A stretch of 64,000 bases of DNA from Ariolimax columbianus (Eukaryota; Mollusca; Gastropoda; Stylommatophora; Arionidae): positions 53,203,314 through 53,267,313 of the forward strand of contig JAVGWX010000008.1 of assembly GCA_036924085.1 (NCBI GenBank). Direction: 5' to 3'. The translations under genes were made by a program, and so were the position numbers. This document shows, one piece after another, positions 10,771 to 21,179 of this stretch (the stretch's first letter is position 1; every line of letters starts with the position of its first letter). Below the pieces are notes generated by a model. That model had not been told where the DNA came from and made no database searches. It was given only the letters and a program-made list of their open reading frames with translations.

Positions 10771-11112
10771 GAATCAGTCTCTATCTGACCAAGAATCAGT
10801 CTCTAGCTGACCAAGAATCAGTCTCTAGCTGACCAAGAATCAGTCTCTAGCTGTCCAAGAATCAGTCTCTAGCTGACCAAGAATCAGTCTCTAGCTGACC
10901 AAGAATCACTCTGACCAAGAATCAGTCTCTATCTGACCAAGAATCAGTCTCTAGATTACCAAGAATCAGTCTCTAGCTGACCAAGAATCAGTCTCGAGCT
11001 GACCAAGAATCAGTCTCGAGCTGACCAAGAATCAGTCTCTAGCTGACCAAGAATCAGTCTGTAGCTGACCAAGAATCAGTCTCTATCTGACCAAGATTCA
11101 GTCTCTAGCTGA
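10771..11112. repeat. 22-bp minisatellite
   Basis: About 15 copies of ccaagaatcagtctctagct plus ga, with a few variants (atctga, cgagctga) and one short unit at about 10908. Homogeneity is high, so it is young. It lies immediately upstream, in coding direction, of the LINE fragment at 10400-10770. Confidence 0.9.
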
Positions 11113-11689
11113 CCAACGAATAGTTTATTTCGCGACAGAACGATGCTGAGGCAAGGTGACATTCCTGCATGCCACCGGATCGGGTGAGGTAGAGAACCTG
11201 GGGGAGAGATTAAGGCCCAGGCTGACTCTTGCTCCAACGTTGCAGTGCAGATTCTCAAATAGTTGTTGAATGTGCTGGGCACTCATACTTGTGTTAAGTA
11301 CAATAGCCCTCTAGCCCCTTCAAATTGTAAAACTTTTAACTAGATTCATTTGAACAACACAACTATACTTTAGAGGTTTTACAGGATGACATGGGAGACA
11401 AAATTCTGAATTATGCAAATAATGTTCCAATATGGCAACTGTCTTAAAACTAGAATATTTGATTCGAAACCAGATAACTCACCAACCAGTGGCCACCATT
11501 TTCGGCACAAATATTTTCAACAGTCAGTTTTAAGTCCGGAACTAGGAAAATTGGATTTCATTGAATATGTTTTTTAAACGAAATGTTAAAATTGCAGTAG
11601 TCAGGAAAGACGTCTATATCTAATTTGTCAAATATTCAGAATGGAATAAAACAGGTTATCGTATTTTGTATTGCTTTGTTCTAGCTCAT
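11113..11689. other. no gene recognised
   Basis: A 68-codon minus frame (11076-11282) continues out of the minisatellite without a family signature. The rest is AT-rich and featureless. Confidence 0.45.
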
Positions 11690-11775
11690 TTTATGTATAG
11701 TCCTGTGGACTACATTCTGCTACTTAGGTCCGTGTCAAGGTTTGGTAGCGTGAGATTGAGAACGAACGAACGAAT
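11690..11775 (+). mobile_element. retroposon V, 3' end fragment
   Basis: ctacattctgctacttaggt, caaggtttggtagcgtgaga and ttgagaacgaacgaacg match the 3' end of the V copy at 19537-19897 and, in reverse, 34813-35131 and 47236-47591. Only the last roughly 85 bp are present, including the (GAAC)n tail. Confidence 0.65.
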
Positions 11776-11819
11776 ATGTATAGTATGGCTTGGAACATAG
11801 TGTAAAAAAAAGGAAATAG

Positions 11820-12100
11820 GTAGGATCAGATACCGTTTTAAGACGAAGTCACAAACGAAAGTTACGGTTAGAGCAATATACATTCATCATGAGCAATAAC
11901 AATATTGTACTTGCGAATCTCCGAAGAAGGAAAATGTATATAAAATAATGAAAAGAACATATACAGGAGAAAGAAAAACGTTCTTATCTGGAAAACAAAT
12001 AAACAATCGCTAAAATGCTCCTCGCGTGTCGATTGCTGAAAAACAAATGACAGACAAAGGCAAGAAGAAGTGACATGGCCAGGAAGGCGTGAGAGAAAGT
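11820..12100 (+). repeat. dispersed repeat T, copy 1
   Basis: gatcagataccgttttaaga, cacaaacgaaagttacgg, agcaatatacattcatca, gcaataacaatattg and gccaggaaggcgtgagag run parallel to 48180-48445 (ggtcagataccacgctgaga, cacaaacgaaatctacgg, aacaatatatatttatca). The copies are quite diverged, with no ends or coding seen. Possibly an old DNA element or LINE UTR. Confidence 0.4.
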
Positions 12101-12874
12101 CGGATAAACAGATAAAGACCAAATACGGAATGACAACGGGTGATAATGGTTCAGAGAAAAGACGGAAACAGGCAGACGGGGACAGGACATATGAGATTAG
12201 GATTACGAAAAGGTATGGAAAACCTTAATCCCATGCGCGTTGAGAACATCTCTGGGAAATTTCAAGCCAAACAGAAATAAAGTGTTATAGATACAGCGTT
12301 TTGAAGCTTCATCCAAAGAAAATATAATTGTCGGAAAACTTGAAAAGGTTGTTCTAATAATCATTCCTAAAAGATGGCTATATGTATGTATTCTTATAAG
12401 GCTTTTGTGGCATATAAGCAATCTTGATGACTCTCAGTATTCTTCCCTGCTGTGTTAATATTGATATTTTTAGAATTTAAGAATTTTTTCTAGCAGTGTC
12501 ATTTTCTTGACTACATTGCGCCGAATAGTACCGACAGGGCAGGCCAAGTTTGTCAAACAAATTGACTACAGATGCTGTACCACAATCAAATATACCACAT
12601 CACTATACACTTCCTCCATCAATGTATAGTTTTTTACTTAATATTATTTTAAACATCCATCCCAAATAAACTGATTCAAACATTCACTGTTGTTCTGTGT
12701 CTTTCTATTGATGAATTTACACAGTAGCTGGTCAGATCCTCAAACACAGATTCGCAGAATGTAATAACTTCTTTCGAACGTCCATTGAAACAAATTAACA
12801 GGTCCTATACGGATAAATCCATTATTTGTGTAATGTTACAAACTGTATTTCTCAAACCTTAAGGTATAATGACA
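12101..12874. other. no gene or repeat recognised
   Basis: AT-rich sequence with scattered stops. Minus-strand frames (12203-12421) have no identifiable content. Confidence 0.5.
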
Positions 12875-13835
12875 TCTTTCCAGCGCTGGCTTGACATCAT
12901 ACAGCGTTGCAAGAGTGCACCTTTCTAATGCTTGATCAAATTAGGTGGGTTATCTCGCTGTCTGGTGCTCAGATGTCAATAGCTCTTCTCAGATCTTCTA
13001 GAGATGATTCGATGTCCAGCTCGTCCATTCTGCGATATCATTTGACGGCGACAATGGTTGTGGGATTTGCTGTATTGTCACACGAGTAGAGCTCCGAAAA
13101 GTGGTCGTCCATAGCTTTACCTGCTTTCATTCGTCTGTTATTTTCTCTCTAGTGATGGATTTGAGTAGTGGAGTTTTTCTATTTACAGGACCAATAGCTG
13201 TTTTTATACTATCGTACATTGTCTGATGCTCCATGTTTGTGCTGCAGTCAGGATGCTTTGACTGAACTGTAGCCAGTACTCATTTGCACAACGACGAGAT
13301 GTTTGCTCAGAGTGACTTCTGTCGGACGAAGGCGTGCAGAGCATCTAGATTTGGAAGCTGCTGTACCAAAACAGACCGCTTAATCTTAATGACGGGTGTC
13401 ATATCCTTCACTTCAAACCAGTCATCTAATGGTACAGTTCTTCTTTCAAAAATATCAACTGGATGCTACGGATATCATTTCAGATATGTTACCAGGTCTC
13501 CAACAGTAGTGCTGTGATGTGGGATATTGAGAGTTTCATGAAAAGCATTAAAAAATCGTTAGATCAGCGTAGAGTCCGACATTCTGCTAGCCTCGATCCG
13601 TGGCTTAGTTTCTGGTGTGGTGGAACTTCCTTGGCTGCAGTTTCATTTTTACATCAAAGCAATGAACAACGAATATCGCAGTCTGCAATACGATTCGATC
13701 GCGTGATGATCATATACTTCATGAAAGATTCTCTGACAAGAATTAGATCCAGATGATACCTATGCTTTATCGTGGGTTCAACATCGATATTTTATGTTGG
13801 AGTTCTGTCTGAAAATTGGAATTGGTCACACAGAG
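12875..13835 (-). mobile_element. unassigned LINE, endonuclease end and linker
   Basis: On the minus strand from 13770: TIKHRYHLDLILVRESF and ITRSNRIADCDIRC, the end of an APE-type endonuclease (in intact relatives 'kHwHLlDyvivR...vtra...aDCwtDHrl'). About 700 bp of decayed linker follow, then DDHFSELYSCDNTANPTT (about 13100) and MDELDIESSLEDLRRAIDI (about 13010), the block before RT. There are many stops. The RT core does not follow. It may be the front half of the element whose C-terminus lies at 10400-10770. Confidence 0.55.
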
Positions 13836-13861
13836 TGCATTAAAACACAGAGGTCTAAGAG

Positions 13862-13920
13862 CCGTTTACATTTCCAGGTGCGGATCGATGAGAAAACGGC
13901 TTCAATCTCGACTCGATATA
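13862..13920 (+). repeat. flank phrase repeated at 15990
   Basis: gcggatcgatgagaaaacgg and cttcaatctcgactcgat recur as gcgggtcgatgaggaaacag and cttcaatctcgactcaat at 15999-16037. The two copies bracket the three minisatellites between them. The element they belong to is not identified. Confidence 0.5.
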
Positions 13921-14465
13921 AAGAAACTAGTTCAAGAAAGATAATCATTTGATCAATTCAGAGAGTTGGGTTAAGAAAGGTAATCATGTTATATATTCAG
14001 AGAGTTGGGTTAAGAAATGTAATCATTTTATCTATTCAGAGAGTTGGGTTAAGAAAGTATATACATGTGTAACTTTATGTATCCAGTAGCTTGGTTCAAG
14101 AAAAGATATTCGATATTCCAGTCAAACTTTAAATATTTAGTAACTGGTTCAAGAAAAGATATTCGATATTCAAGTGTAACTTTATATATCCAGATAGTTG
14201 GTTTAAGAAAAGCTATTCAAGTGTAACTTTATATATCCAGGTAGTTCGGTCAAGAAAGGATATTCAAGTGTAACTTTATATATCCAGATATTTGGTTCAA
14301 GAACGGATGTTCCAGTGTAACTTAATATATCCAGGTAGCTGGTTCAAGAAAAGATATTCGGTATTTAAGTGTAACTTTATATATCCAGGTGGTTGGTTCA
14401 AGAAAGACCGTTGTTTTATATATTTAATGTGTCACTTTGAAAAATGATGTAACATCATCTATCCA
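13921..14465. repeat. minisatellite, 45-60 bp units
   Basis: Degenerate units combine ggttcaagaaaagatattc with gtaactttatatatccag, plus shorter units with cagagagttgggttaagaaa at the left (13960-14060). About ten units of variable length. Its phrase 'ggttcaagaaa..' is also the theme of the next array. Confidence 0.75.
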
Positions 14466-14499
14466 GGGAGCCAGTTCGGGAAAAGAAAGAGTTGTATCT

Positions 14500-14830
14500 A
14501 GTCAGGGAATTAGTTCAAAATTGTCATCATTTTGTATATTCGGGAAGTTAATTCAAAGAATGTCGTCATTGTGTCTATTCAGGAAGTTAGCTCAAGAAAT
14601 GTAATTGTGTCTATTCAGGAAGTTAGCTCAAGAAATGTAATTGTGTCTATTAGGAAGATAGCTCAAGAAATGTAATTGTGTCTATTCAGGAAGTTAGCTC
14701 AAGAAATGTAATTGTGTCTATTCAGGAAGTTAGCTCAAGAAATGTAATTGTGTCTATTAGGAAGTTAGCTCAAGAAATGTAATTGTGTCTATTCAGGAAG
14801 TTAGCTCAAGAAATGTCATCACTTTATCAA
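14500..14830. repeat. 36-bp minisatellite
   Basis: Units of ttagctcaagaaatgtaatt and gtgtctattcaggaag, some one or two bases shorter (attaggaag). About eight units, most of them near-identical. Confidence 0.85.
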
Positions 14831-15084
14831 TTCATGAAATTTGTCCAATAAATGCGCTCAATATAATTGTATCTATTCCAGAAGGTATTTGAAGACAAAA
14901 CCTACAATTTCCATTGAGAAAGTTGGTTCAAACAAGGTTATCACTTTGTCTATTCAGGAAGTGAGTTTAGGAAATTGCTTTATTATTACAGGAATACAGT
15001 TCAAGGGAAGAAAATACTTTTGGATTCCGAAAATTAGTCAATGATAAGAACTCGATTTGATCTATTCAGAGAGAAATTTCAAGA

Positions 15085-15625
15085 AATGGACATCACTTTA
15101 TCCGTTCACGGAGTTACTGCACGAAATGATATCACGTTATCTATTCACAGAGTTACTGCACGAAATGATATCACGTTATCTATTCACAGAGTTACTGCTC
15201 GGAAGGGAATCACTTTATCTATTCACAGAGTTACTGCACGAAAGGGAATCACTTTATCTATTCACGGAGTTACTGCACGAAAGGGAACCACTTTATCTAT
15301 TCACAGAGTTACTGCACGAAAGGATATAATTTTATCTGTTCACGGAGTTACTGCACGGAAGGATATCATTTTATCTGTTCACGGAGTTACTGCACGGAAG
15401 GGAATCACTTTATCTGTTCACGGAGTTACTGCACGGAAGGATATCATTTTATCTGTTCACGGAGTTACTGCACGGAAGGGAATCACTTTATCTGTTCACG
15501 GAGTTACTGCACGGAAGGGAATCACTTTATCTGTTCACGGAGTTACTGCACGGAAGGGAATCACTTTATCTGTTCACGGAGTTACTGCACGGAAGGATAT
15601 CATTTTATCTATTCAAGTAGTAAGC
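15085..15625. repeat. 39-bp minisatellite, open in one frame
   Basis: About 13 units of tatctgttcacggagttact, gcacggaagggaatcactt. Because 39 is divisible by three, one frame stays open through the array (15041-15631) and would encode a 13-residue repeat around VTARKGITLSVHG. A neighbouring frame is also partly open. I treat this as non-coding for lack of a gene context. An ABAB pattern of two unit types (ggaagggaatcact and ggaaggatatcatt) is visible. Confidence 0.9.
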
Positions 15626-15631
15626 CGATGA

Positions 15632-16255
15632 ACGTCCAGCTAATAAATACTGGCAAATTCCGCTGAAAACCGGACATCATTCGAAGGAATGTAATTATCA
15701 TGCAAAGAATTTAGCGTCGCATTTAACTCAAACCTGCATAGCAATGAGACAGTTCAAATCCGATCTCCCCAATTCCTGACATGAAACATTCAAAGGAATC
15801 ACAGGTTATCAAGAAAAGGCATTTATCTATGCAAGAGATATCGGGCATCGTTTAATGAAGTCGCTATGAAGTCTCCGCCGGCTAACGTCACTCGATGTAT
15901 CAGATTGAGGAAACCCCATTAGAAAGACAATTTACAAGATGTCTTGGTCCATAAAATCAGGACCGACATGGCGTTCACGTCTGTCTAGTAAGAGGCGCGG
16001 GTCGATGAGGAAACAGGGCTTCAATCTCGACTCAATGGCTGGGGAAATAACACTAGTTCTCATACAATTTACACTTTCAGTCTCAAGTCTTAATATTACG
16101 TGTGCTGTTATTATGTGGGATCTTGTAATAATATTTGTTGTTGAATATATCTTGGTGAAATCGATGGAGCAAAAGTAGGACAACTACGTGGTTATAACAT
16201 GAAATTCTGAGGAAAATAAAAGACTAATTATCAAACAACCGTATATACTTATACG
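15632..16255. other. no gene recognised
   Basis: Apart from the phrase shared with 13862-13920 (here 15999-16037) there is no structure I can name. Overlapping opposite frames at 15932-16183 and 15939-16178 have no recognisable product. Confidence 0.45.
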
Positions 16256-16271
16256 CGTGCGTACATAGTTA

Positions 16272-16272
16272 C

Positions 16273-16305
<33 letters not shown>

Positions 16306-16328
16306 ACATACACACACACATATACGGG
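16272..16328. repeat. (ATT)n and (AC)n microsatellites
   Basis: An (att/tta)n run at 16272-16303 is followed by a short (ac/ca)n run to about 16320. Confidence 0.9.
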
Positions 16329-16449
16329 GGACAGCCATTAAATAACATCAATTTTATTATAAGGTGCATGAAAGAGTATGTACAATTGATAATCTTATTT
16401 TAGGACACAAAATGGCTCTTTTGCAGTACTCTATTAAGGGATTGTGATA

Positions 16450-17030
16450 ATCTAACAATTAGTACATGCGCTGTATAGCGTACAACATGGCCGCCAACAT
16501 CTGGATTTGCACAGTGGAAGAACAACAAGCTTGTTTTTGTTTTCCTTTTTCTGTTCAGAGCGTGTGAAACCTTATGAAATCTACTGAAGAATGAAGGTTC
16601 AGCATGGAGATAGTTGTTTGAGTCATAGAAAAGTGCAAGCATATGTAAAACGATTTCAAAACGAGTTACTAAACGTCATTGATAAAACGCCGCGATGGAG
16701 ACCAGCAAGCGTAACAACTGTCACAGTAGAACAACATATCAACCAGCTAGTCAGTGACAACAGACGATTCACTGTTGAGGAAACATCCGTAGATTTCAAC
16801 ATGAGAAAACACGTTGCGCACAACATTGTTCCTGTTGACCTCAGTTATAGGAACGTCTGAAGCAAATGAGTCCCAAGGCATCTGACAACGAGGTAACGGA
16901 GACTGTGCACAATTGGTTACAGCAAAATACTTTTTTCTATAGAACATCAACAAGCCTGAGGACAATATGTGTTGCAAGGCACGGGGACTATATAACAAAT
17001 TAAGACACACAAAATGTCGGGCTTGTCCTC
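16450..17030 (+). mobile_element. mariner-like element, internally deleted
   Basis: Just before 16591, another frame gives KPYEI. From 16591, MKVQHGDSCLSHRKVQAYVK, RFQNELLNVIDKTPRWRPAS and TVEETSVDFNMRKHVAHNIV match the paired helix-turn-helix N-terminus of mariner transposases ('GD.cls...V..WvkrFk.G...v.D.pR.GRP'). The sequence then jumps to the far C-terminus: HNWLQQNTFFYRTSTSL and ICVARHGDYITN (16905-17005), corresponding to 'teFY..Gi..L..rw.kCv...GdYve'. The catalytic DDE/D domain between them is missing. I could not define terminal repeats. A dead deletion derivative. Confidence 0.6.
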
Positions 17031-18439
17031 TTGTAAAAATGTTGCTAATAAAATGACTGTTACTTAATGACTGTCACTCATGTATGCACCCACAAACATG
17101 TATAATCACGTTACTTGCCGAAGGTGTTTTTAATCAATGCTCTCCACAACTATCTATTATTTGATCATTCAAGTACTCGAGATCCTCTGTGTTCCTTACG
17201 ATATCCTATATCGCCCTTCTCTGCCTTATTCATTCACTTTTGCCCTCGATCTATCCACGGTCAGACGGCTCCTCCCCACCTCCCGTGGATGCGTCCAATG
17301 AACTGAGCTTGTCTTCTTGTTATTATAGTTTACAGTAATCATTTAATTTTAGGTTCCTCTCATATATCTTCATTAGATAGCGTAGCTGTCGGTGGTTGAA
17401 GTAATATCTCTGTTATGGACAACAACGTGTATAACAGTAAGTGATCTATCAGCTTGTTTATTGCTCAGGACTCACATGCGTGAAACAATAATGGTTCTAT
17501 ATACCATAACAGGACTGACGCCCTGGCCTTCAATGCCTTCTTCATTTACTAAGCCACTTAGCTACTGGAAACCAACTTCACCCTGTGCCATTTTGTTCTC
17601 AATCTCGGATATACATCCTTTGTCATCTGTTATAGTGGTCGACAGGTATGTGAATTATTTTCTTGCTTGTTTTCATATTTGTCTCTCTCTTGTTATATAA
17701 TCGTCATTGCCGCTGTGTTATCGCTACTGATTCTGTTTTGGAGTTACGAATATTTAGGGATGTTATTTCTTGCAAAGGTTTTTTTTTTCTTTAGGCTTTA
17801 CTAGCAATAGTAACGAGTAGGGAGAGAAAGCTTTACTGATTTCAGTGAGGGTCTGCAATCTAGCAACGGTTGGACTCTCTGTAGATCTTATTGAAAGGGC
17901 ATGTTGAAAAATATTCGAGATAGCGCAGCCAAAATAAAGGCAACGTTTCTATTGAGCCGAATATTTTTTATGTGTTTGATGTTCTTGTCATAAACAGAGG
18001 TGTCCAAAATGACACAAGTGGAAACCGGGATAAACAGAATACTGCCAAGTCACCATCTAAAAATGTCGTAAAATGAGATTTTAGAGGGTTGTGCTTGGGA
18101 CTAGCAATTTGATCATGTAAAATACAATCAATCCCAAAATGCTCAGTCATCGTTAATGACCGTGTACAGACTTCCTGCAAAGGGACCAGCTGCAGTTAAA
18201 ACATATGTTTCATATTGGCGCGACAAGCTGAATGACTGCTCAAATTGTCATCAATATGTACGTACGTGGAATATCCTTCATCTTATAGTAACATTAAAAA
18301 TTGTGGGTCAGGTCGGCCTGGCCATTTGATATCCTAATTTATTGTAGAAAATGATAAGGAACGAAATCCTGTAATAGTAAATCACTATCGCATGCATACA
18401 TACATACATACATACATGCTTGCACGAACGCACGCAGGC
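17031..18439. other. no gene recognised; short (ACAT)n at 18394
   Basis: Small frames at 17115-17306, 17392-17700 (plus) and 17968-18180 (minus) lack family resemblance. A tetranucleotide run (catacatacatac) lies at 18392-18417, followed by cacgcacgcaggcacg. Confidence 0.45.
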
Positions 18440-18640
18440 ACGAATACACCCACACACTCACTACTACGGGGATCACATCGATCCTTCACCTCGTTAGCCA
18501 GGTTGTCGTGAAAACAGCCCGTTCTCAGGGAGGGCTACTAATAAGCCGAGGTGAGGGTCTTGGCCAGTATATTTTGCCTATGTCTACCATGTATGATCAG
18601 TATATTTCGCCTGACCAGACGTTAATTTTCTTCCCCATAC
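18440..18640 (-). mobile_element. repeat Z, inverted partial copy
   Basis: The reverse complement reads caggcgaaatatactgatca (minisatellite unit), then caaaatatactggccaagac, cctcacctcggcttatt, gaacgggctgttttcacg, ctggctaacgaggtgaagga and tgatccccgtagtagtgagt. It matches 29425-29550 of the large Z copy. The 3' half of Z is missing. Confidence 0.65.
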
Positions 18641-18661
18641 ATATATAAATATATATATCTA

Positions 18662-18925
18662 CGTGGAGCCGAGTAGCGCAGTGGTTAGCGCGCTGGCTTC
18701 CCATCTGAGTGGTGTTCATTTCACAGTTAAGGCTGTAATGTTTTTTTAAGACCGCAATGGCTCCACGGTCGACCCAGCCTTGGGTACCGGTTCAGTCCGG
18801 GAAGTAAGAGCGGCGAGGGAAAGGAGATGGCTACCGCCCTCATATATCCGAGCCTTTGAAATGTGAGATCGCTAACACCTCACACCCCTACGGCAGTAAT
18901 GCTATGGGATACTTTACTTTACTTT

Positions 18926-18930
<5 letters not shown>
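18662..18930 (+). mobile_element. SINE U, copy 2
   Basis: The tRNA head begins at 18666 with a near-perfect A box (gtagcgcagtggttagcgcg). Its B-box region (gtggtgttcatttcac) is eroded. The body includes aagaccgcaatggctccacg, ggtaccggttcagtccggga, gggaaaggagatggctaccg and cctacggcagtaatgctatg, and ends gggatactttactttactt. It is the mirror copy of 8766-9035. A (TA)n run follows. Confidence 0.8.
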
Positions 18931-18978
<48 letters not shown>

Positions 18979-18980
18979 CA
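18931..18980. repeat. (TA)n microsatellite
   Basis: About 22 ta dinucleotides with one ttt interruption, directly after SINE U. Confidence 0.95.
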
Positions 18981-19425
18981 CATTTGATAACTGTCCATAA
19001 ATTGCATCTATTAATTTTCGTACGTTTTTTTCCCCTCGCCTTCAGTTTCCATCTCTTGTGGATTAATTACACGAGAGAGTAATCCAGGCAAAAGGGTAAT
19101 ATGTTCATCACATAAGCTCTCGTTTAAGCGAAATGAATTCCTGCATTCTAAAGATATTGTAGTCAGGATTCTGGGGCGTTATCTTTCTGCTACAAGCAAC
19201 ATATAATCTATAAAGGATTCGTTCACTAGTAAGGGAAACATATTTTAAAAAGTGATAGTATAATGTGACCCAAGATGGAATAAGCAGTGGCGTAAGAGAG
19301 GAACAGGGAACACGTTTAATGGACAAGGCTCTTTTGAGTTGAGGATCTGTCTGTGCGATTGTCTCTTACAAAAATATAGGTTCTCGGAATTCTATTATTT
19401 CAATGACAGTCAAAAATTGTGATTC
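18981..19425. other. no gene recognised
   Basis: A 72-codon minus frame (19108-19326) without motifs. No repeat structure seen. Confidence 0.45.
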
Positions 19426-19531
19426 AAAAGCATGCACGAACTATCGTCATGAAATGAAATATTTGAGGTTTTGTTAACAAAAGCATGCACGAACTATCGT
19501 CATGAAATGAAATATTTGAGGTTTTGTTAAC
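19426..19531. repeat. exact 53-bp tandem duplication
   Basis: aaaagcatgcacgaactatc starts at 19426 and 19479. The units are identical through gaggttttgttaac. The second unit's gttaacgaaat is also the left target duplication of the V copy at 19537. Confidence 0.9.
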
Positions 19532-19536
19532 GAAAT

Positions 19537-19897
19537 TGGGAATCAAGATGCCGAGCAGTGCATGAGCTGCACAGATCAGCGACTCATAGTTGACTTTAAG
19601 CTTCAGGACTAGCGAATCAGAGCTGCCAAGACGATTCTACACCTCCACGCAGTGGTCCTGAATTACAGGCTGTAACAGAGCAGAATTGCTAAGGAGAAGG
19701 GATTGAGGAAGGACGGTTAACCAGGTACTAAAAAAAGCTTGCTGAAATCGGATGTGAAAAGCAGAAAGATACAAATATCGCAGTCATGCTGTAAACTAGC
19801 GACACAACGCATTCCGTTCTCCTGATAACATTCTGCTACTTGCAAAACCATTTTCAGGGCTTGGTAATGGGAGATTGGGAACGAAGAAGAAGAAGAA
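19537..19897 (+). mobile_element. retroposon V, complete copy with TSD
   Basis: It starts ggaatcaagatgccgagcag, contains the core tgctgaaatcggatgtg (about 19740) and actagcgacacaacgcattc, and ends tgggagattgggaacgaaga followed by (GAA)n. Flanks gttaacgaaat (19526-19536) and gttaacaaaat (19898-19908) form an 11-bp target-site duplication with one mismatch. No tRNA boxes are clear and there is no protein. The (GAA)n tail resembles that of the I/Nimb-like LINE, a candidate for supplying its machinery. Confidence 0.8.
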
Positions 19898-19908
19898 GTT
19901 AACAAAAT

Positions 19909-20094
19909 CATCGTTTTGGTGACGTGGTATGTCCAGTTCCTTATTTCCATGCCTTGATTTCCCGATTCTAAGCCAGATAGCTATTGGCAGCTCTGTAGAC
20001 TTGAACGTATGACAACCTTGATGGATGCGAAAAATTAAACTAATCTAAGGACTTTACGGACACTAACAATACACGTAATGATTGTTTAAAAGTT
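19909..20094. other. nothing recognised
   Basis: Short unique-looking stretch between V and the next minisatellite. Confidence 0.4.
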
Positions 20095-20805
20095 TGAAAT
20101 TATGCTATCGGAAATTGTAAGTCCATTGTCTTAAATAGGAATGCTATTGTCTGATTAAGAAGTGTTATTGTCTGTTATAGTAACGCTATTTTCTGATTAA
20201 AGAGTGCTATTGTCTGAAATAAAAATACAATTTTCTGATTGAGGAGTTCTATTGTCTGAAATAGGAGTGCTGTTTCTGAAATAGGAATTCTATTGTGTTA
20301 AATAAGAATACTATTTTTTTAAAATTAAGGAGTTCTATTGTTTGAAATATAAGTGATATTGTCTGAAATAGGAATGCTATTGACTAAAACAGGAATGCTA
20401 TGTCTGAAAGACGAGTGCTATTGTCTGAAATATGAATGCTATTGACTGAAACAGCAATGCTATGTTTGAAAGAGAAGTGATGTTGTCTGAAATAGGAATA
20501 CTATTGTCTATTTAAGAAGTGCTATTGTCTGAAATAGGAGTACCATTCTCTGAAATAAGAATAATATTATCTGAAATATGAATAATATTGTCTGATTGAG
20601 GAGTGTTATTGTCTGAAATAGGAGTGCTAATGTCTGAAATGGGAGTGATCTCGTCTAAAATGGGGTTACTGTCTGAATTAAGAATGCCATAGTGTGAAAT
20701 ACGAATACTATTCTCTTAAATTAGAATTGTATTGTCTGAAAAGGGAATGCTTTTATCTGAAATTACAATTGTATTATCTAAAATTATGATGGTATTATCT
20801 AAAAA
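20095..20805. repeat. degenerate 21-bp minisatellite
   Basis: About 30 diverged units of tattgtctgaaataggaatg with frequent one- or two-base length changes. The degeneracy suggests an old array. It ends next to the 3' end of the CR1-like element. Confidence 0.8.
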
Positions 20806-21179
20806 ATTTACACACACACTTAACTGAACTTAACGTTTTTATACTGGTTCAGAAGACTGCAGAGTCTGTATACAACCAGTTTCATTTACATTACCTTGCT
20901 CTAAAAGCTATGCGCATCAAATCAATTCGTAAATGCATTAATTTTCCCTAGCGTAACTACTTCCTGTGGCAATGCATTCCAAGCATTCACCACTCTCTGA
21001 CTAAAAAAATATTTCCTAATTTCTAATCTGGACCTTTCTTTAGTTAATTTGTAGCTTTGCCCTCTTGTTCTCGTATGTGGTTGTATTTTGAAAAGACATT
21101 GCTATAGTCTAATTTATCCGTACGTTTGAATATCTTATAATCATGTATTAAGTCACCTTGAATTCTTCTCTTTTCTAGA

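Noticed and set aside
10771..11112. CRISPR-like short direct repeats
   Set aside because: A 22-bp head-to-tail minisatellite without spacers.
15041..15631. 196-codon protein with a 13-residue repeat
   Set aside because: Arises because a 39-bp minisatellite unit is divisible by three; a second frame is open too, and no flanking coding sequence exists.
16450..17030. Domesticated transposase gene
   Set aside because: The catalytic domain is deleted and the frame breaks before the C-terminal part, so a dead mariner copy is the simpler reading.
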